A stretch of 58,287 nt of DNA from Paracoccaceae bacterium. GTDB taxonomy: Bacteria; Pseudomonadota; Alphaproteobacteria; Rhodobacterales; Rhodobacteraceae. The position numbers were made by a program, and so were the translations under genes. The stretch is from positions 1 through 58,287 of the forward strand of contig SBGD01000065.1 of the NCBI GenBank assembly GCA_006226775.1. Direction: 5' to 3'. The notes below the pieces were generated by a model that was given only the letters and a program-made list of their open reading frames with translations, searched no databases and was not told the DNA's origin. Positions 11,024 through 19,964 of the stretch are shown piece by piece; position 1 is the first letter of the stretch, and each line of letters begins with the position of its first letter.

Positions 11024-11272
11024 ATGCCCCGCCTGATCGTTCTTGCCCTTGCCGCCATCTTTGCCGCTGCAGGCGTGATTGCCGCGACCGATGACGCCAT
11101 CTTCGGCGGCAATGATGTTGTGATGGAGATCGAGGTCTCTGCCGACCGGCTGGCCGAGTGCCGCCAGACCCTGCGCGATGTGGCCGGAATGCCGGTGGTC
11201 AACGACGAAGGCTCGGCCATGCTGTTTCACGACACCTCCGACCTGCCGCGAGTGGTCTGCGTCGTGCGGTGA
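11024..11272 (+). CDS. Small exported hypothetical protein
   Basis: An 82-residue product. Residues 1-20 (MPRLIVLALAAIFAAAGVIA) form a signal peptide or membrane anchor, followed by a short globular part with two cysteines (AECRQTL and VVCVVR). gaaggaga sits 6-13 bases before ATG 11024, making this start convincing over the in-frame ATG at 11003. It converges on the dienelactone hydrolase gene. The family is not recognised. Confidence 0.6.
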   Translation: MPRLIVLALAAIFAAAGVIAATDDAIFGGNDVVMEIEVSADRLAECRQTLRDVAGMPVVNDEGSAMLFHDTSDLPRVVCVVR

Positions 11273-11310
11273 CGCCCGGGGCGCGTGGGGATCGCCCCGG
11301 ACCCTGCGTC

Positions 11311-12216
11311 CTAGCGCAGGTGGGTGTCGAAATGCGCGATGGTGCGCTCCCATGCCAGGTCCGCCGCGGCGGCGTCATAGCGCGGCGTGCTGTCGTTGTG
11401 AAACCCGTGGTTCACGCCCGGATAGACATGCGCCTCATAGGTCTTGCCATGGTCCTTCAGCGCCGCCTCATAGGCCGGCCAGCCCTCGTTGATGCGGGTG
11501 TCAAGCTCGGCGTAGTGCAGCAATAGCGGCGCCTCGATCCTCGGCACATCGGCGGCGCTGGCCTGGCGGCCGTAGAAGGGCACCGAGGCGCCAAGCTCGG
11601 GGTAGGCCACCGCCATCGCGTTGCAGACCCCGCCGCCGTAGCAGAAGCCGACGCAGCCCACCTTGCCGGTGGTCATGTCGCTGCCCGCCAGATGCTCGAA
11701 GGCGGCGAAGAAGTCGTTCATCAGCCTGGTGCCATCCACCGTCTGCTGCAATGCGCGCCCGTCGGTATCATTGCCGGGATAGCCGCCGACGCTGGTCAGC
11801 CCGTCCGGCGCCAGCGCGATGAAGCCGGCCTTGGCGACCCGCCGGGCGACATCCTCGATATAGGGGTTCAGGCCGCGGTTCTCGTGCACCACCACCACCG
11901 CCGGGACCGGGCCGTCGATGCCGGTGGGCTTGACCAGGTAGCCGCGCACCTCGCCATGGCCGTTGGGCGAGGGATAGGTGACATACTCCGGGTCGATCTC
12001 GGGATCGGTGAATTTCACCTGTTCGGCCATGGCGTAATTCGGGCTGAGCATATTCAGCAGGGCCAGCGCCGTCACCCCGCCCACCGCGAATCTCCCCGCG
12101 CGGTCAAGGAATTCTCGCTTGGTGATCTTGCCGTGGGCATAGAAATCGTAAAGGTCCAGAAGGCCCTGATCGAAGTCCTTCGCCGTCATGCGGGGTTGCG
12201 GTGTCATTTCATTCAT
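11311..12216 (-). CDS. Dienelactone hydrolase family protein (YghX-like)
   Basis: An alpha/beta hydrolase with a cysteine nucleophile, of the carboxymethylenebutenolidase family, 301 residues. The N-terminal segment KREFLDRAGRFAVGGVTALALL with a downstream AMAEQ looks like a membrane or Tat-like leader seen in the YghX subgroup. The nucleophile elbow is GFCYGGG, the acid is in AELDTRIN, and the histidine is in GVNHGFHND, so the Cys-Asp-His triad is complete. ATG 12216 is preceded by gggagaga. It is transcribed alone, divergent from the SRPBCC gene. The natural substrate is unknown: many members do not act on dienelactone. Confidence 0.85.
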   Translation of the reverse strand: MNEMTPQPRMTAKDFDQGLLDLYDFYAHGKITKREFLDRAGRFAVGGVTALALLNMLSPNYAMAEQVKFTDPEIDPEYVTYPSPNGHGEVRGYLVKPTGIDGPVPAVVVVHENRGLNPYIEDVARRVAKAGFIALAPDGLTSVGGYPGNDTDGRALQQTVDGTRLMNDFFAAFEHLAGSDMTTGKVGCVGFCYGGGVCNAMAVAYPELGASVPFYGRQASAADVPRIEAPLLLHYAELDTRINEGWPAYEAALKDHGKTYEAHVYPGVNHGFHNDSTPRYDAAAADLAWERTIAHFDTHLR

Positions 12217-12406
12217 TGGCTGATCTCTCCCTGATCCGTCGGGCCGCGGGCCCGATCGGCCAAGGATACGCGCTGCCGGGCGGCTGGGAAGTCGGCAAAT
12301 ATGCACATCCGCGTGAGGCTTTGCGAGGGGCGCGCACCGCCGCCCGAGATGGCCGCTGGAAGCCCGCGGATTTGGTGCTATCGTGCGCGGGAAGGGGGAG
12401 AGTCCC

Positions 12407-12937
12407 ATGGCCGTCGTGAAAATCCTTGTCCGCATCATCGTGCTTCTGGTGGCCGTCTTCCTGCTGGGCGCCTTTCTCCTGCCGCGCGAGGTCAGGGTCG
12501 AACGCAGCACCACGGTGAATGCGCCCGCCGCGGAAATCTTTCCTTACGTGAATTCGATGCAGGAGACCGGGAAATGGTCGCCCTGGCTCGAGCTCGACCC
12601 CGATGTCGCGCTGAGCTATTCCGGCCCCGAGGCCGGTGTCGGCAACCGGATGGAGTGGCGTTCCGATCATCCGCAGGTGGGCAGCGGCAGCCAGGAAATC
12701 ATCGACTCCGAGCCCGACCGGCGCGTCGTCACCGCGCTGGATTTCGGCGAGATGGGCACGGCGCAGGCGCATGTCCTGCTCGCGCCGCACGACAGCGGCA
12801 CCGAGGTCACCTGGGGGTTTGTCACCGATACCGGCCGCAACCCGCTGTTGCGCTGGATGGGGCTGATGATGGATGGCTGGGTCGGGTCGGATTACGAAAA
12901 GGGTCTGGCGCGGCTCAAGACCCTGGCCGAAAGCTGA
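12407..12937 (+). CDS. SRPBCC (START-like) family protein with membrane anchor
   Basis: A 176-residue protein with an N-terminal membrane helix (about residues 3-24) followed by a SRPBCC/polyketide-cyclase-like ligand-binding fold. That fold begins at RSTTVNAPAAEIFPYVNSMQ and ends with the long helix LMMDGWVGSDYEKGLARLK. Such proteins bind hydrophobic ligands; none can be named here. ggggag lies 7-12 bases before ATG 12407. The next gene starts 3 bases after this stop, so they are almost certainly co-transcribed. Confidence 0.75.
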   Translation: MAVVKILVRIIVLLVAVFLLGAFLLPREVRVERSTTVNAPAAEIFPYVNSMQETGKWSPWLELDPDVALSYSGPEAGVGNRMEWRSDHPQVGSGSQEIIDSEPDRRVVTALDFGEMGTAQAHVLLAPHDSGTEVTWGFVTDTGRNPLLRWMGLMMDGWVGSDYEKGLARLKTLAES

Positions 12938-12939
12938 GG

Positions 12940-13368
12940 ATGCCCGTGCAGACCACATTCTCCATAGAGACCAATGGCCCCGGCCTGTACGAGTTCACCC
13001 GCAAGGTGGAAAGCTGGGTCGATGGCCTGGGCGGCGGGCTTTATACCGGGCTGGTCACGCTGCTGATCCGCCATACCTCGGCCAGCCTGCTGATCCAGGA
13101 AAACGCCTCGCCCGAGGTGCGCGCCGATCTTTGCGAGTTCTTTCACCGCATGGTGCCGCCTGCCGACGACCCGGTGATGGACTTCCTGACCCATACCCAG
13201 GAAGGCACGGACGACATGCCGGCGCATATCAAGGCGGCGCTGCTGCCGGTCTCGCTGTCGATCCCGATCGTCAACGGGCGGCTGCGCACCGGCACATGGC
13301 AGGGGATCTTCGTCTTCGAGCATCGCACCACGCCGCAGGTCCGCCAGGTCGCGGCGCATATGTCCTGA
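12940..13368 (+). CDS. YjbQ family protein (UPF0047)
   Basis: A 142-residue member of the YjbQ/UPF0047 family. The diagnostic features are LLIRHTSASLLIQENASPEVRADL, the central HTQEGTDDMPAHIKAAL and the C-terminal GTWQGIFVFEHR. The conserved histidines and the Gln/Glu of this trimeric fold are all present. Some family members have weak thiamine-phosphate synthase activity, but the physiological role is unsettled. The start at 12940 overlaps the Shine-Dalgarno-like gagg at the end of the SRPBCC gene. Confidence 0.9.
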   Translation: MPVQTTFSIETNGPGLYEFTRKVESWVDGLGGGLYTGLVTLLIRHTSASLLIQENASPEVRADLCEFFHRMVPPADDPVMDFLTHTQEGTDDMPAHIKAALLPVSLSIPIVNGRLRTGTWQGIFVFEHRTTPQVRQVAAHMS

Positions 13369-13437
13369 GCCGGGGCAGGGGTTTGGCGTTTCACGGGTCT
13401 TGCGAAATACGGTAGGCTCGGCGCAGGAGGTCCCGGC

Positions 13438-14169
13438 ATGACAGATCACCCGCACCGCCGCCGTCTTGTCGCCGGCCTTGCCGCGCTTGCCGCCGGGGCC
13501 GCCGCGCTGGGCTGGCTGGCCATGAGCCACGATGCCGAGGAGGTCTCCTGCCTCACGCTGGCCGGCACCGGCGAGGTCTGCCGCTTCATCGGCGGCCCGC
13601 TCGAGGTCGAGGGCGCGCCGGTTTTCGTCGCCGATCGCCCGCAGGCGCTGTTTCCCACGCGGGCGGAACTGGGCTTCGTCGATGCCCGCGGCACGCTCTG
13701 GACGGCGCCGCCGCAGACCCTGACCGATGGCGCCTCGATCCCGGCGATCTTTGCCGCGCTCATGGGCGACCGGCAGAGCCGCGAATACCTGCTCGCCGCC
13801 GCGCTGCACGACGCCTATTGCGGCATCGGCAACGAGCGGCGGGACAGCTACCACAGCCGGCCCTGGCCCGAGGTGCACCGGATGTTCTACGAGGCGCTTC
13901 TGGTCAACGGCACCGCGCCGCGCACCGCCCGGGTGATGTATGCCGCCGTCTACCTGGGCGGGCCGCGCTGGGACGATCCCGAGCGGTCGCTGGCCGATGT
14001 GCCCGGCGCCGCGCTGATGCAGGAACTGGAGTGGTGCCTGCGCTGGATCGAGGCCGTCGACCCCACGCCCGCCCAGATCGCCGCCTGGATGGAACGCCGC
14101 GAAACGGCGCTGCAGACCGGCCACCAGAGCGCCCCGGACTGGGACAGCCTGTTCGGCGACCGGGCGTGA
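13438..14169 (+). CDS. DUF1353 family protein with N-terminal anchor
   Basis: A 243-residue protein. An N-terminal Arg-rich stretch and hydrophobic helix (about residues 8-29) suggest a membrane anchor or uncleaved signal. The remainder matches DUF1353, with the hallmark TLTDGASIPAIFAALMG and a paired HDAYCG / YHSRPWPEVHRMFYEALL, which may form a metal or active site. ATG 13438 has aggaggtc upstream, an excellent ribosome site. DUF1353 is often found in phages and mobile DNA, although nothing else phage-like is nearby. Confidence 0.75.
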   Translation: MTDHPHRRRLVAGLAALAAGAAALGWLAMSHDAEEVSCLTLAGTGEVCRFIGGPLEVEGAPVFVADRPQALFPTRAELGFVDARGTLWTAPPQTLTDGASIPAIFAALMGDRQSREYLLAAALHDAYCGIGNERRDSYHSRPWPEVHRMFYEALLVNGTAPRTARVMYAAVYLGGPRWDDPERSLADVPGAALMQELEWCLRWIEAVDPTPAQIAAWMERRETALQTGHQSAPDWDSLFGDRA

Positions 14170-14423
14170 GGGTAGGTGGGCCCCGGATGCACGCCGGAAC
14201 GGCAGAAGAGCAATTATGTCAAATCGCCGCCCCCCGAATCGCCTGGCTCCACCGACCCGCTAAGCCCCCGACCCGCCGCGATTGCGCGGCGAATGGGGCA
14301 CAGGCGGGCCGAAAACGGGCGCCGATGCGCCGCTTGCGGCAAAAAAACACCGGATCTCTTCAATCCGCCGGGAACCCGTGGCATCAGGTGCGCGTTAAGG
14401 TCCAGTCATGAGGGGGATTTCAG

Positions 14424-15071
14424 ATGCTGACCCGACGCCATTTCATCGCCACCGGGGCGGCCTTCTTTTCGGTCCCGATCGCGGCCCAGGCCCAGGAGTC
14501 CAAGTGGGACGCCTGGGACCGACAGGTGACACCGGCGGGCTATGACCCGGCGACCACCAACCCCTGGGGCCTGCACCCGCGCCTGCTGCCACAGCGCGTC
14601 GAGCACAAGGAAGGGCTGACCCCCGGCGACATCCATGTCGACGCGGTGGCGCGCTATCTCTATCACATCGGCAATGACGGCACCGCGATGCGCTATGGCG
14701 TGGCGATCGCCAAGGGCAGCCTCTACGAGCCCGGCACCTATACCATCCGGCGCAAGGCGAAATGGCCGGGCTGGCGGCCCACCGACAACATGATCGCGCG
14801 CGAGCCCGAGCGCTATGCGAAATATGCCGATGGCCAGGATCCGGGCCCCCGCAACCCGCTGGGCGCGCGGGCGTTTTACCTCTTTGTCGGCAACCGCGAC
14901 ACCTATCTGCGCATCCATGGCACGCCGCTGCCGCAGTCGATCGGGGGCCGCGCAAGCTCGGGCTGCGTGCGCATGGTCATGGCGCATATCATCGACCTCT
15001 ACCCCAATGTCGCGACCGGGGTGACCGCCTATCTCTACGCCCCCGAAGAGCGGATCACCGCCACGAGCTGA
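14424..15071 (+). CDS. L,D-transpeptidase (YkuD domain)
   Basis: Periplasmic L,D-transpeptidase that forms 3-3 peptidoglycan cross-links or attaches proteins to the wall. 215 residues. An exported leader (TRRHFIATGAAFFSVPIAAQA, about residues 3-24) contains a Tat-like RRHFI. The catalytic motif HGTPLPQSIGGRASSGCVRM carries the conserved His, and the Cys nucleophile lies near residue 184. ATG 14424 follows agggggat. The 254 bases before it hold only a 7-bp GC hairpin (cgccgcg/cgcggcg near 14275) and no gene. Confidence 0.9.
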   Translation: MLTRRHFIATGAAFFSVPIAAQAQESKWDAWDRQVTPAGYDPATTNPWGLHPRLLPQRVEHKEGLTPGDIHVDAVARYLYHIGNDGTAMRYGVAIAKGSLYEPGTYTIRRKAKWPGWRPTDNMIAREPERYAKYADGQDPGPRNPLGARAFYLFVGNRDTYLRIHGTPLPQSIGGRASSGCVRMVMAHIIDLYPNVATGVTAYLYAPEERITATS

Positions 15072-15100
15072 CGCCGTGCGTCCCCCGTGGCGGCGCTGTC

Positions 15101-15394
15101 TCAGCCCGCCGCGGGGGCTTCGGCCACCTCGCGCGGGCGGGTGCAGATCGGCGCGCCGCCGGAGGTGCGCAGCGGCAGGTCGGTGACCTCGACCGGGCCG
15201 TCATAGCGATACCAGTAGCAGCCATCCTCGGTCCGGTAATAGGCCCGCGTCAGGTCCTGCGCCGGATCGGCAATCTCGCGCACCGCCTCGGGCAGCGTCG
15301 GGGCGATCACCGCCGGGCCCTGGCCGGCTCCGGGTTCGGTACAGGCGCCCAGCAGCAGCAGCCCGGCAGGCAGGATCAATGTGGTTCGGATCAT
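15101..15394 (-). CDS. Small predicted lipoprotein
   Basis: A 97-residue product with a signal sequence ending in the lipobox LLGAC (Cys about residue 18), so it should be lipid-anchored. The mature part contains EDGCYWYRYDGPVEVTDLPLR and a further Cys in PICTRP. ATG 15394 is preferred over 15403 because aaggga is then 6-8 bases upstream. It converges with the L,D-transpeptidase gene. No family recognised. Confidence 0.65.
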   Translation of the reverse strand: MIRTTLILPAGLLLLGACTEPGAGQGPAVIAPTLPEAVREIADPAQDLTRAYYRTEDGCYWYRYDGPVEVTDLPLRTSGGAPICTRPREVAEAPAAG

Positions 15395-15511
15395 CGGCAG
15401 CATCCCTTTGCGATTTCCGCCGAGATAGACACCACCCGCCCGCGAATCACAACGCCCCGGGCGGAATTCCGGCCCGGGCCATGGGCTTGCCGCAACAGTG
15501 AGCGCGGCGCG

Positions 15512-17023
15512 TCAGGCCGCCGTCGCGCCGCCGATGCCCGAGATCGCCTGGATCAGGTTGTCCTCGGTCACCTCCCCGGCGGTGAAGGTGCGCATGATCC
15601 GGCCCGAGTACATCGCCACGATCCGGTCCGAGACATGCAAGACCTCGGGCATCTCGGACGAGATCACCAGCACCGCGTAGCCCTGCGCCGCCAGGTCGCG
15701 GATCAGGTTGTGGATCTCGGATTTCGAGCCGACGTCGATGCCGCGCGTCGGCTCGTCCACGATCAGCACCTGCGGGTGCATCGACAGCCATTTGCCGATC
15801 ACGATCTTCTGCTGGTTGCCGCCCGAGAGGTTGCCGACAAGCTGTTTCCAACCCGGCGTGCGAATATCCAGCTTGTCGCGGTACTGGTCGAAGATCGCCA
15901 CCTCGGAGCCTTCCGCCACGAAGGGCCCGGCGGTGAGGTCGTCGACCTGCGGCAGGGTCATGTTGTCACGACAGTTCATTCCGAGGATCAGCCCCTGGCC
16001 CTTGCGGTCCTCGGGCACCAGCGAGATGCCGCGCGCGATGGCATCAGCGGGCGACTGGATGCGCACCTCTTCGCCACCCAGCAGGATCTGCCCGGCAGAG
16101 GGGTCGCGCAGCCCGAAAAGCGTTTCGGCAATCTCGGTGCGCCCGGCGCCGACCAGCCCGTAAAACCCCAGCACCTCGCCGGCGCGGACCTCGAAACTGA
16201 TGTCCTCGAAGAGCGGCTTGCAGCACAGCCCCCGCACCTCCAGCGCCACATCGCCCAGCTCGTGACGGCTGGCACTGCGGCTGAGGTCGAGCGTGCGGCC
16301 GATCATCAGCTGCGTCACCTCCTCCTCGCTGGTCTCGGCGGTGTCGAGCGTGCCGCGGTACTGCCCGTCGCGCAGCACGCTGATCCGATCGGTGATCTTG
16401 AAGATCTCCTCCATCCGGTGCGAGATGTAGATGATGCCCACCCCGGCCTTCTGCAGATCGGCGATCACGTCGAAGAGCACGGATTTCTCGGCATCGGTGA
16501 GCGAGGCAGTGGGCTCGTCGAAGATCACCGCCTTGGCATCGACGGTCAGCGCGCGGGCGATCTCGACCATCTGCTGGTTGGCAATCGACAGGTCGCCGAC
16601 GCGGGTCTTGGCGTCGAAACCCACCTTCAGCTTCTTCAGGATGACATTGGTCATCGCGTCCAGCTTGTGCCAGTCGACCAGCCCGAAGCGCTTGCGCGGC
16701 AATTCGCCGAGATAGATGTTCTCGGCCACGGTCAATTCCTCGGCGAGGCTCAACTCCTGGTGGATGAAGACGATGCCCTTGGCCTTGGCCTCGAGCGGGC
16801 CGGACATCACCACCGGCACCTCGTTGACGATGATCCGGCCCTCGTCGGGCTGGTGGATGCCGCCCAGCACCTTCATCAGGGTGGATTTGCCGGCGCCATT
16901 CTCGCCCATCAGGGCATGGACCTCGCCGGGCATGACGGAGAACGACACGCCGTCCAGCGCGCGCACGCCGGGGAAGGTCTTGACGATGCCTTCCAGCCGC
17001 AGGGCCGGGGTTTGATCGGTCAT
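15512..17023 (-). CDS. Sugar-type ABC transporter ATP-binding protein (RbsA-like, double ATPase)
   Basis: ATPase of a CUT2-type importer, 503 residues, with two fused nucleotide-binding domains. The first has Walker A GENGAGKST (about residues 40-48), signature LSIANQQMVEIARAL and Walker B VIFDEPTASL. The second has the usual degenerate P-loop GLVGAGRTE, LSGGNQQKIVIGKWL and LIVDEPTRGIDVG. It is the last gene of a leftward operon: binding protein, SDR, permease, permease, ATPase. Its start overlaps the stop of the preceding permease by 4 bases. The two different permeases resemble the LsrACDB and RhaSTPQ arrangement, but the substrate is unknown. Confidence 0.93.
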   Translation of the reverse strand: MTDQTPALRLEGIVKTFPGVRALDGVSFSVMPGEVHALMGENGAGKSTLMKVLGGIHQPDEGRIIVNEVPVVMSGPLEAKAKGIVFIHQELSLAEELTVAENIYLGELPRKRFGLVDWHKLDAMTNVILKKLKVGFDAKTRVGDLSIANQQMVEIARALTVDAKAVIFDEPTASLTDAEKSVLFDVIADLQKAGVGIIYISHRMEEIFKITDRISVLRDGQYRGTLDTAETSEEEVTQLMIGRTLDLSRSASRHELGDVALEVRGLCCKPLFEDISFEVRAGEVLGFYGLVGAGRTEIAETLFGLRDPSAGQILLGGEEVRIQSPADAIARGISLVPEDRKGQGLILGMNCRDNMTLPQVDDLTAGPFVAEGSEVAIFDQYRDKLDIRTPGWKQLVGNLSGGNQQKIVIGKWLSMHPQVLIVDEPTRGIDVGSKSEIHNLIRDLAAQGYAVLVISSEMPEVLHVSDRIVAMYSGRIMRTFTAGEVTEDNLIQAISGIGGATAA

Positions 17024-18027
17024 ATCTTCAGCTCCTCTTTGCCCTTCACGTTCAACTGCCGGTCGAGAAACAGCACCGCGATCAGGATCAGCCCGATCAC
17101 CAGGTTGACGGTCGAGGTATCGGCCCCGATATGCGCCAGCCCCTTGCGCAGCAGCTGGATCGCCACCACGCCGCCGAAGGTCGAGACGATCGACCCCGCC
17201 CCGCCGGTCAGCTTGGTGCCGCCCAGCACGACGGCGGTGATCACCCAGAGCTCGTAGAGCTCGCCGTCATTGGGATTGACCGAGCCCGACTCCGAGTAGA
17301 ACACCACCGCCGAGAGCGCGGCGAGAAAGCCGATGATCATGAAGTTGATCATCATGTGCGGCCCGACCCGGATGCCGGCATTGACCGCCGCCTCGCGGTT
17401 GTCGCCGATGGCATAGGCGTTGCGGCCATGCACCGTCTTGTTCATCAGGAACCAGATGGCGGCGGTGACCACCAGCAGGAACCATGTGGCGGTATGCAGG
17501 CCGAGAAACTGCGCCTCGGCGAAATCCACCAGCGTCCAGTTGAGATGGCTGGTGGGCTGTTCGCCGTTGTACATGAAGACCAGCCCCCGGTAGCCCAGCA
17601 TCGAGCCCAGCGTGACGATGAAGGCATCCACCCCGGTCTTCCAGACGATCAGCCCGTTCAGCGCCCCCAGCGCCACCCCGGTCAGAAGCGCCAGCGCCCA
17701 GGCCAGCGGGATCGCCGCATCGCCCAGCCCCGCAAGCATCGGCCAGGTCATGCTGTCCAGCAGGACGACGGCGCAAAGCGCGTAGATCGCCCCGACCGAA
17801 AGGTCGATATTGCCGTTGATCATCACGATGGTCATGCCCATGGCGATGATGCCGATGGGGGCGGACTGCTTGAACAGCAGCAGCATGTTGCCCGCGTCCA
17901 TGAAGGCTGTCTCGCTGAGCGAGAGAAACTCGCCCGCGACGGTGAAGAAGATCAGCTCGAGCACGATGAAGCCCCAGATGGCGCCGCGCTTGAGAAAGGT
18001 GGACAGGGTTCCGGCTTGCATTGTCAT
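17020..18027 (-). CDS. ABC transporter permease (RbsC-like), second copy
   Basis: An inner-membrane permease of the branched-chain/ribose family, 335 residues with about 8-10 hydrophobic segments. Family motifs are present: NGNIDLSVGAIYAL in the first third, DAFIVTLGSMLGYRGLVFM in the middle, and VITAVVLGGTKLTGGAGSI near the end. Ends in VKGKEELKI. It is clearly a paralogue of the preceding permease, and the two probably form a heterodimer. ATG 18027 has ggaggaat upstream; the gap to the previous stop is 9 bases. Confidence 0.92.
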   Translation of the reverse strand: MTMQAGTLSTFLKRGAIWGFIVLELIFFTVAGEFLSLSETAFMDAGNMLLLFKQSAPIGIIAMGMTIVMINGNIDLSVGAIYALCAVVLLDSMTWPMLAGLGDAAIPLAWALALLTGVALGALNGLIVWKTGVDAFIVTLGSMLGYRGLVFMYNGEQPTSHLNWTLVDFAEAQFLGLHTATWFLLVVTAAIWFLMNKTVHGRNAYAIGDNREAAVNAGIRVGPHMMINFMIIGFLAALSAVVFYSESGSVNPNDGELYELWVITAVVLGGTKLTGGAGSIVSTFGGVVAIQLLRKGLAHIGADTSTVNLVIGLILIAVLFLDRQLNVKGKEELKI

Positions 18028-18036
18028 TCCTCCGGG

Positions 18037-19011
18037 TTACGCGATGGGCGACAGAAGCTTGCCGCGCTTGGCCGCAACGTCGAGCCAGACCGCAAGGATG
18101 ATGATGACCCAGGTCACCACGTACTGGACGTAGAACTGCAACCCGACGAGCAGCAGGCCGTTCTGGATGAAGCCCAGGATCAGCACGCCGATCACCGTCT
18201 TGAAGATCGTCCCCGACCCGCCCAGCAGCGAGGCGCCGCCCAGGATCACCGCCGCCAGCACCTCGAGCTCCAGACCCTGGCCCACGGTGTTCTGCGAGCC
18301 GAGCGACCGGCTGGCCTGGATCAGCCCGGCAGTGGCGACGCAGAAGGCCGACATCAGGTAGCAGGTGAAGACCACCCGCGCCCGGCGGATGCCCGAGAAG
18401 GTCGCCGCCGTGCCATTGCCGCCCACCGCATAGACCTTGCGGCCAAAGGGTGTCCGGGCCAGCACCGTGCCCAGCACCGCCGCCAGCGCCAGAAAGATCA
18501 GGATCGGCACCGGGATGCCCAGCGCCTCGCCCTGGCCGAAGACCGAGAACCAGGTGCCCGCCTTGTCGTCGATGTCCATGTTCTGCCCGCCCGACCAGGT
18601 CAGCGTCAGCCCGTGGATCGCCGAGAGCATCCCCAGCGTGACGATCAGCGAATTCAGCTTCAGGTAGCCCACCAGGAAGCCGATGAAGGCGCCAAGGCAG
18701 AGCGTCATGGCAAACATCGCCGGAATGGCCAGCGTCGGGCCCAGCTTGTCGTGCAGGTCGAGCACCACGATGGTGGAAAACGACATCATCGAGCCGACCG
18801 AGAGGTCGAGATTGCCGCTGATCACCACGAAGGTGACCCCCAGCGCCATGACCCCGAGGATCGCCGAGGACCGGATGACCCCCATGATATTGTCGGGATC
18901 GACAAAGCGCTGGTTGGCCAGCGTGAAGCCGATCATGAAAAGCGCAAAGGCCACCAGGATGCCCTGGCGGGCCAGGAATCCCCCGATCCGTTGTTTCGAC
19001 AAGGCTGTCAT
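18037..19011 (-). CDS. ABC transporter permease (RbsC-like), first copy
   Basis: A 324-residue integral membrane permease with the family motifs SGNLDLSVGSMMSFST, NSLIVTLGMLSAIHGLTL and AAVILGGASLLGGSGTIF, and about 8-10 membrane helices. ATG 19011 has ggggagga upstream, so the long upstream extension of the open frame is not used. It lies 80 bases downstream of the SDR gene and is followed at once by the second permease. Two non-identical permeases suggest a heterodimeric channel. Confidence 0.92.
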   Translation of the reverse strand: MTALSKQRIGGFLARQGILVAFALFMIGFTLANQRFVDPDNIMGVIRSSAILGVMALGVTFVVISGNLDLSVGSMMSFSTIVVLDLHDKLGPTLAIPAMFAMTLCLGAFIGFLVGYLKLNSLIVTLGMLSAIHGLTLTWSGGQNMDIDDKAGTWFSVFGQGEALGIPVPILIFLALAAVLGTVLARTPFGRKVYAVGGNGTAATFSGIRRARVVFTCYLMSAFCVATAGLIQASRSLGSQNTVGQGLELEVLAAVILGGASLLGGSGTIFKTVIGVLILGFIQNGLLLVGLQFYVQYVVTWVIIILAVWLDVAAKRGKLLSPIA

Positions 19012-19091
19012 GCCGTCCTCCCCCTGCGGCGCGGGTGGCGCGCCGTGGCTGTGAATGTCTCCGCGCCTCCGCCCCCCCGCGGATTTGGCGC

Positions 19092-19889
19092 TCAGACCAA
19101 AGTCATGCCGCCGTCGATCATCACGATCTGGCCGGTCATGTAGTCGCTGTCGCGTGAGGCCAGGAAGGTCGTCGTGCCGGTGATATCCGCCGGGGTCGCC
19201 ACGCGGCCCCTGAGGATATCGGCGGCAAACTCCGCCATGGCCTGGCCCGGCCGTTGCGCCGCGCCGATGGCCAGCAGGTCGCGGTCGACCTCCTCCCACA
19301 TCTCGGTGGCCACCACGCCCGGCGCAAAGCCCGTCACGGTGATATCATGCCGCGCGAGATCCCGCGCCGCCGATTGGGTCAGCGCGACCACCCCGAATTT
19401 CGACGCGCAGTAAGGCGCGACATTGTCGAACCCCTGGCGACTGGCGATCGACGCGGTATTGACGATCTTGCCCGGCGTGCCCTGGCGGATGAATTGCCGC
19501 GCCGCCTCCTGCATCCCGATCAGGCAGCCCAAGCCGTTGACCCGCATGATGAAATTCCAGTTCTCCTCGGTCACGTCGAGGAAATTCATCGGCTTGTTGA
19601 CGCCGGCATTGTTGAACTTGACGTCGATCTTGCCGAAGGCCGCGACCGCCTTGTCGATCATGGCGCAGACCTGGGCGCGCTCGGCCACGTCGACCGCGGC
19701 GCCGATCACCCGGCCCCCGCCCGCCCTGGCGCGCGCGGCATTCGCCGCCGCCACCTCGTCGGCCAGCGCGCCGTTGATATCGGCGAAACAGACATCCGCG
19801 CCCTCGTCGAGCAGCGCTTCTCCGATGGCCCTGCCGATCCCGCGCGCGGCGCCGGTCACGATGCAGGAACGGCCCGACACTCGGCCCAT
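19092..19889 (-). CDS. SDR family NAD(P)-dependent oxidoreductase
   Basis: A classical short-chain dehydrogenase, 265 residues. The cofactor motif TGAARGIG is at 12-19, NNAG at 93-96 and the catalytic triad at S147, Y160 and K164 (YCASK). An Asp in CFADING after the second strand favours NAD(H). It sits inside the transporter operon between the binding protein and the permeases, so it probably oxidises a hydroxyl of the imported compound. It is a paralogue of the SDR at 22987 (both share an N-K-P segment and GMQE.AR). Substrate unknown. Confidence 0.9.
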   Translation of the reverse strand: MGRVSGRSCIVTGAARGIGRAIGEALLDEGADVCFADINGALADEVAAANAARARAGGGRVIGAAVDVAERAQVCAMIDKAVAAFGKIDVKFNNAGVNKPMNFLDVTEENWNFIMRVNGLGCLIGMQEAARQFIRQGTPGKIVNTASIASRQGFDNVAPYCASKFGVVALTQSAARDLARHDITVTGFAPGVVATEMWEEVDRDLLAIGAAQRPGQAMAEFAADILRGRVATPADITGTTTFLASRDSDYMTGQIVMIDGGMTLV

Positions 19890-19964
19890 GGTCGCCTCCC
19901 TGGTGGTTTGTCTCTCGGGGTCCGGGCGCGGAACGATGCCGCGCCCGGTCGCAGGGGCCCGGTC

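Noticed and set aside
14255-14300. Terminator after the DUF1353 gene
   Set aside because: A 7-bp GC hairpin is present but no T-run follows.
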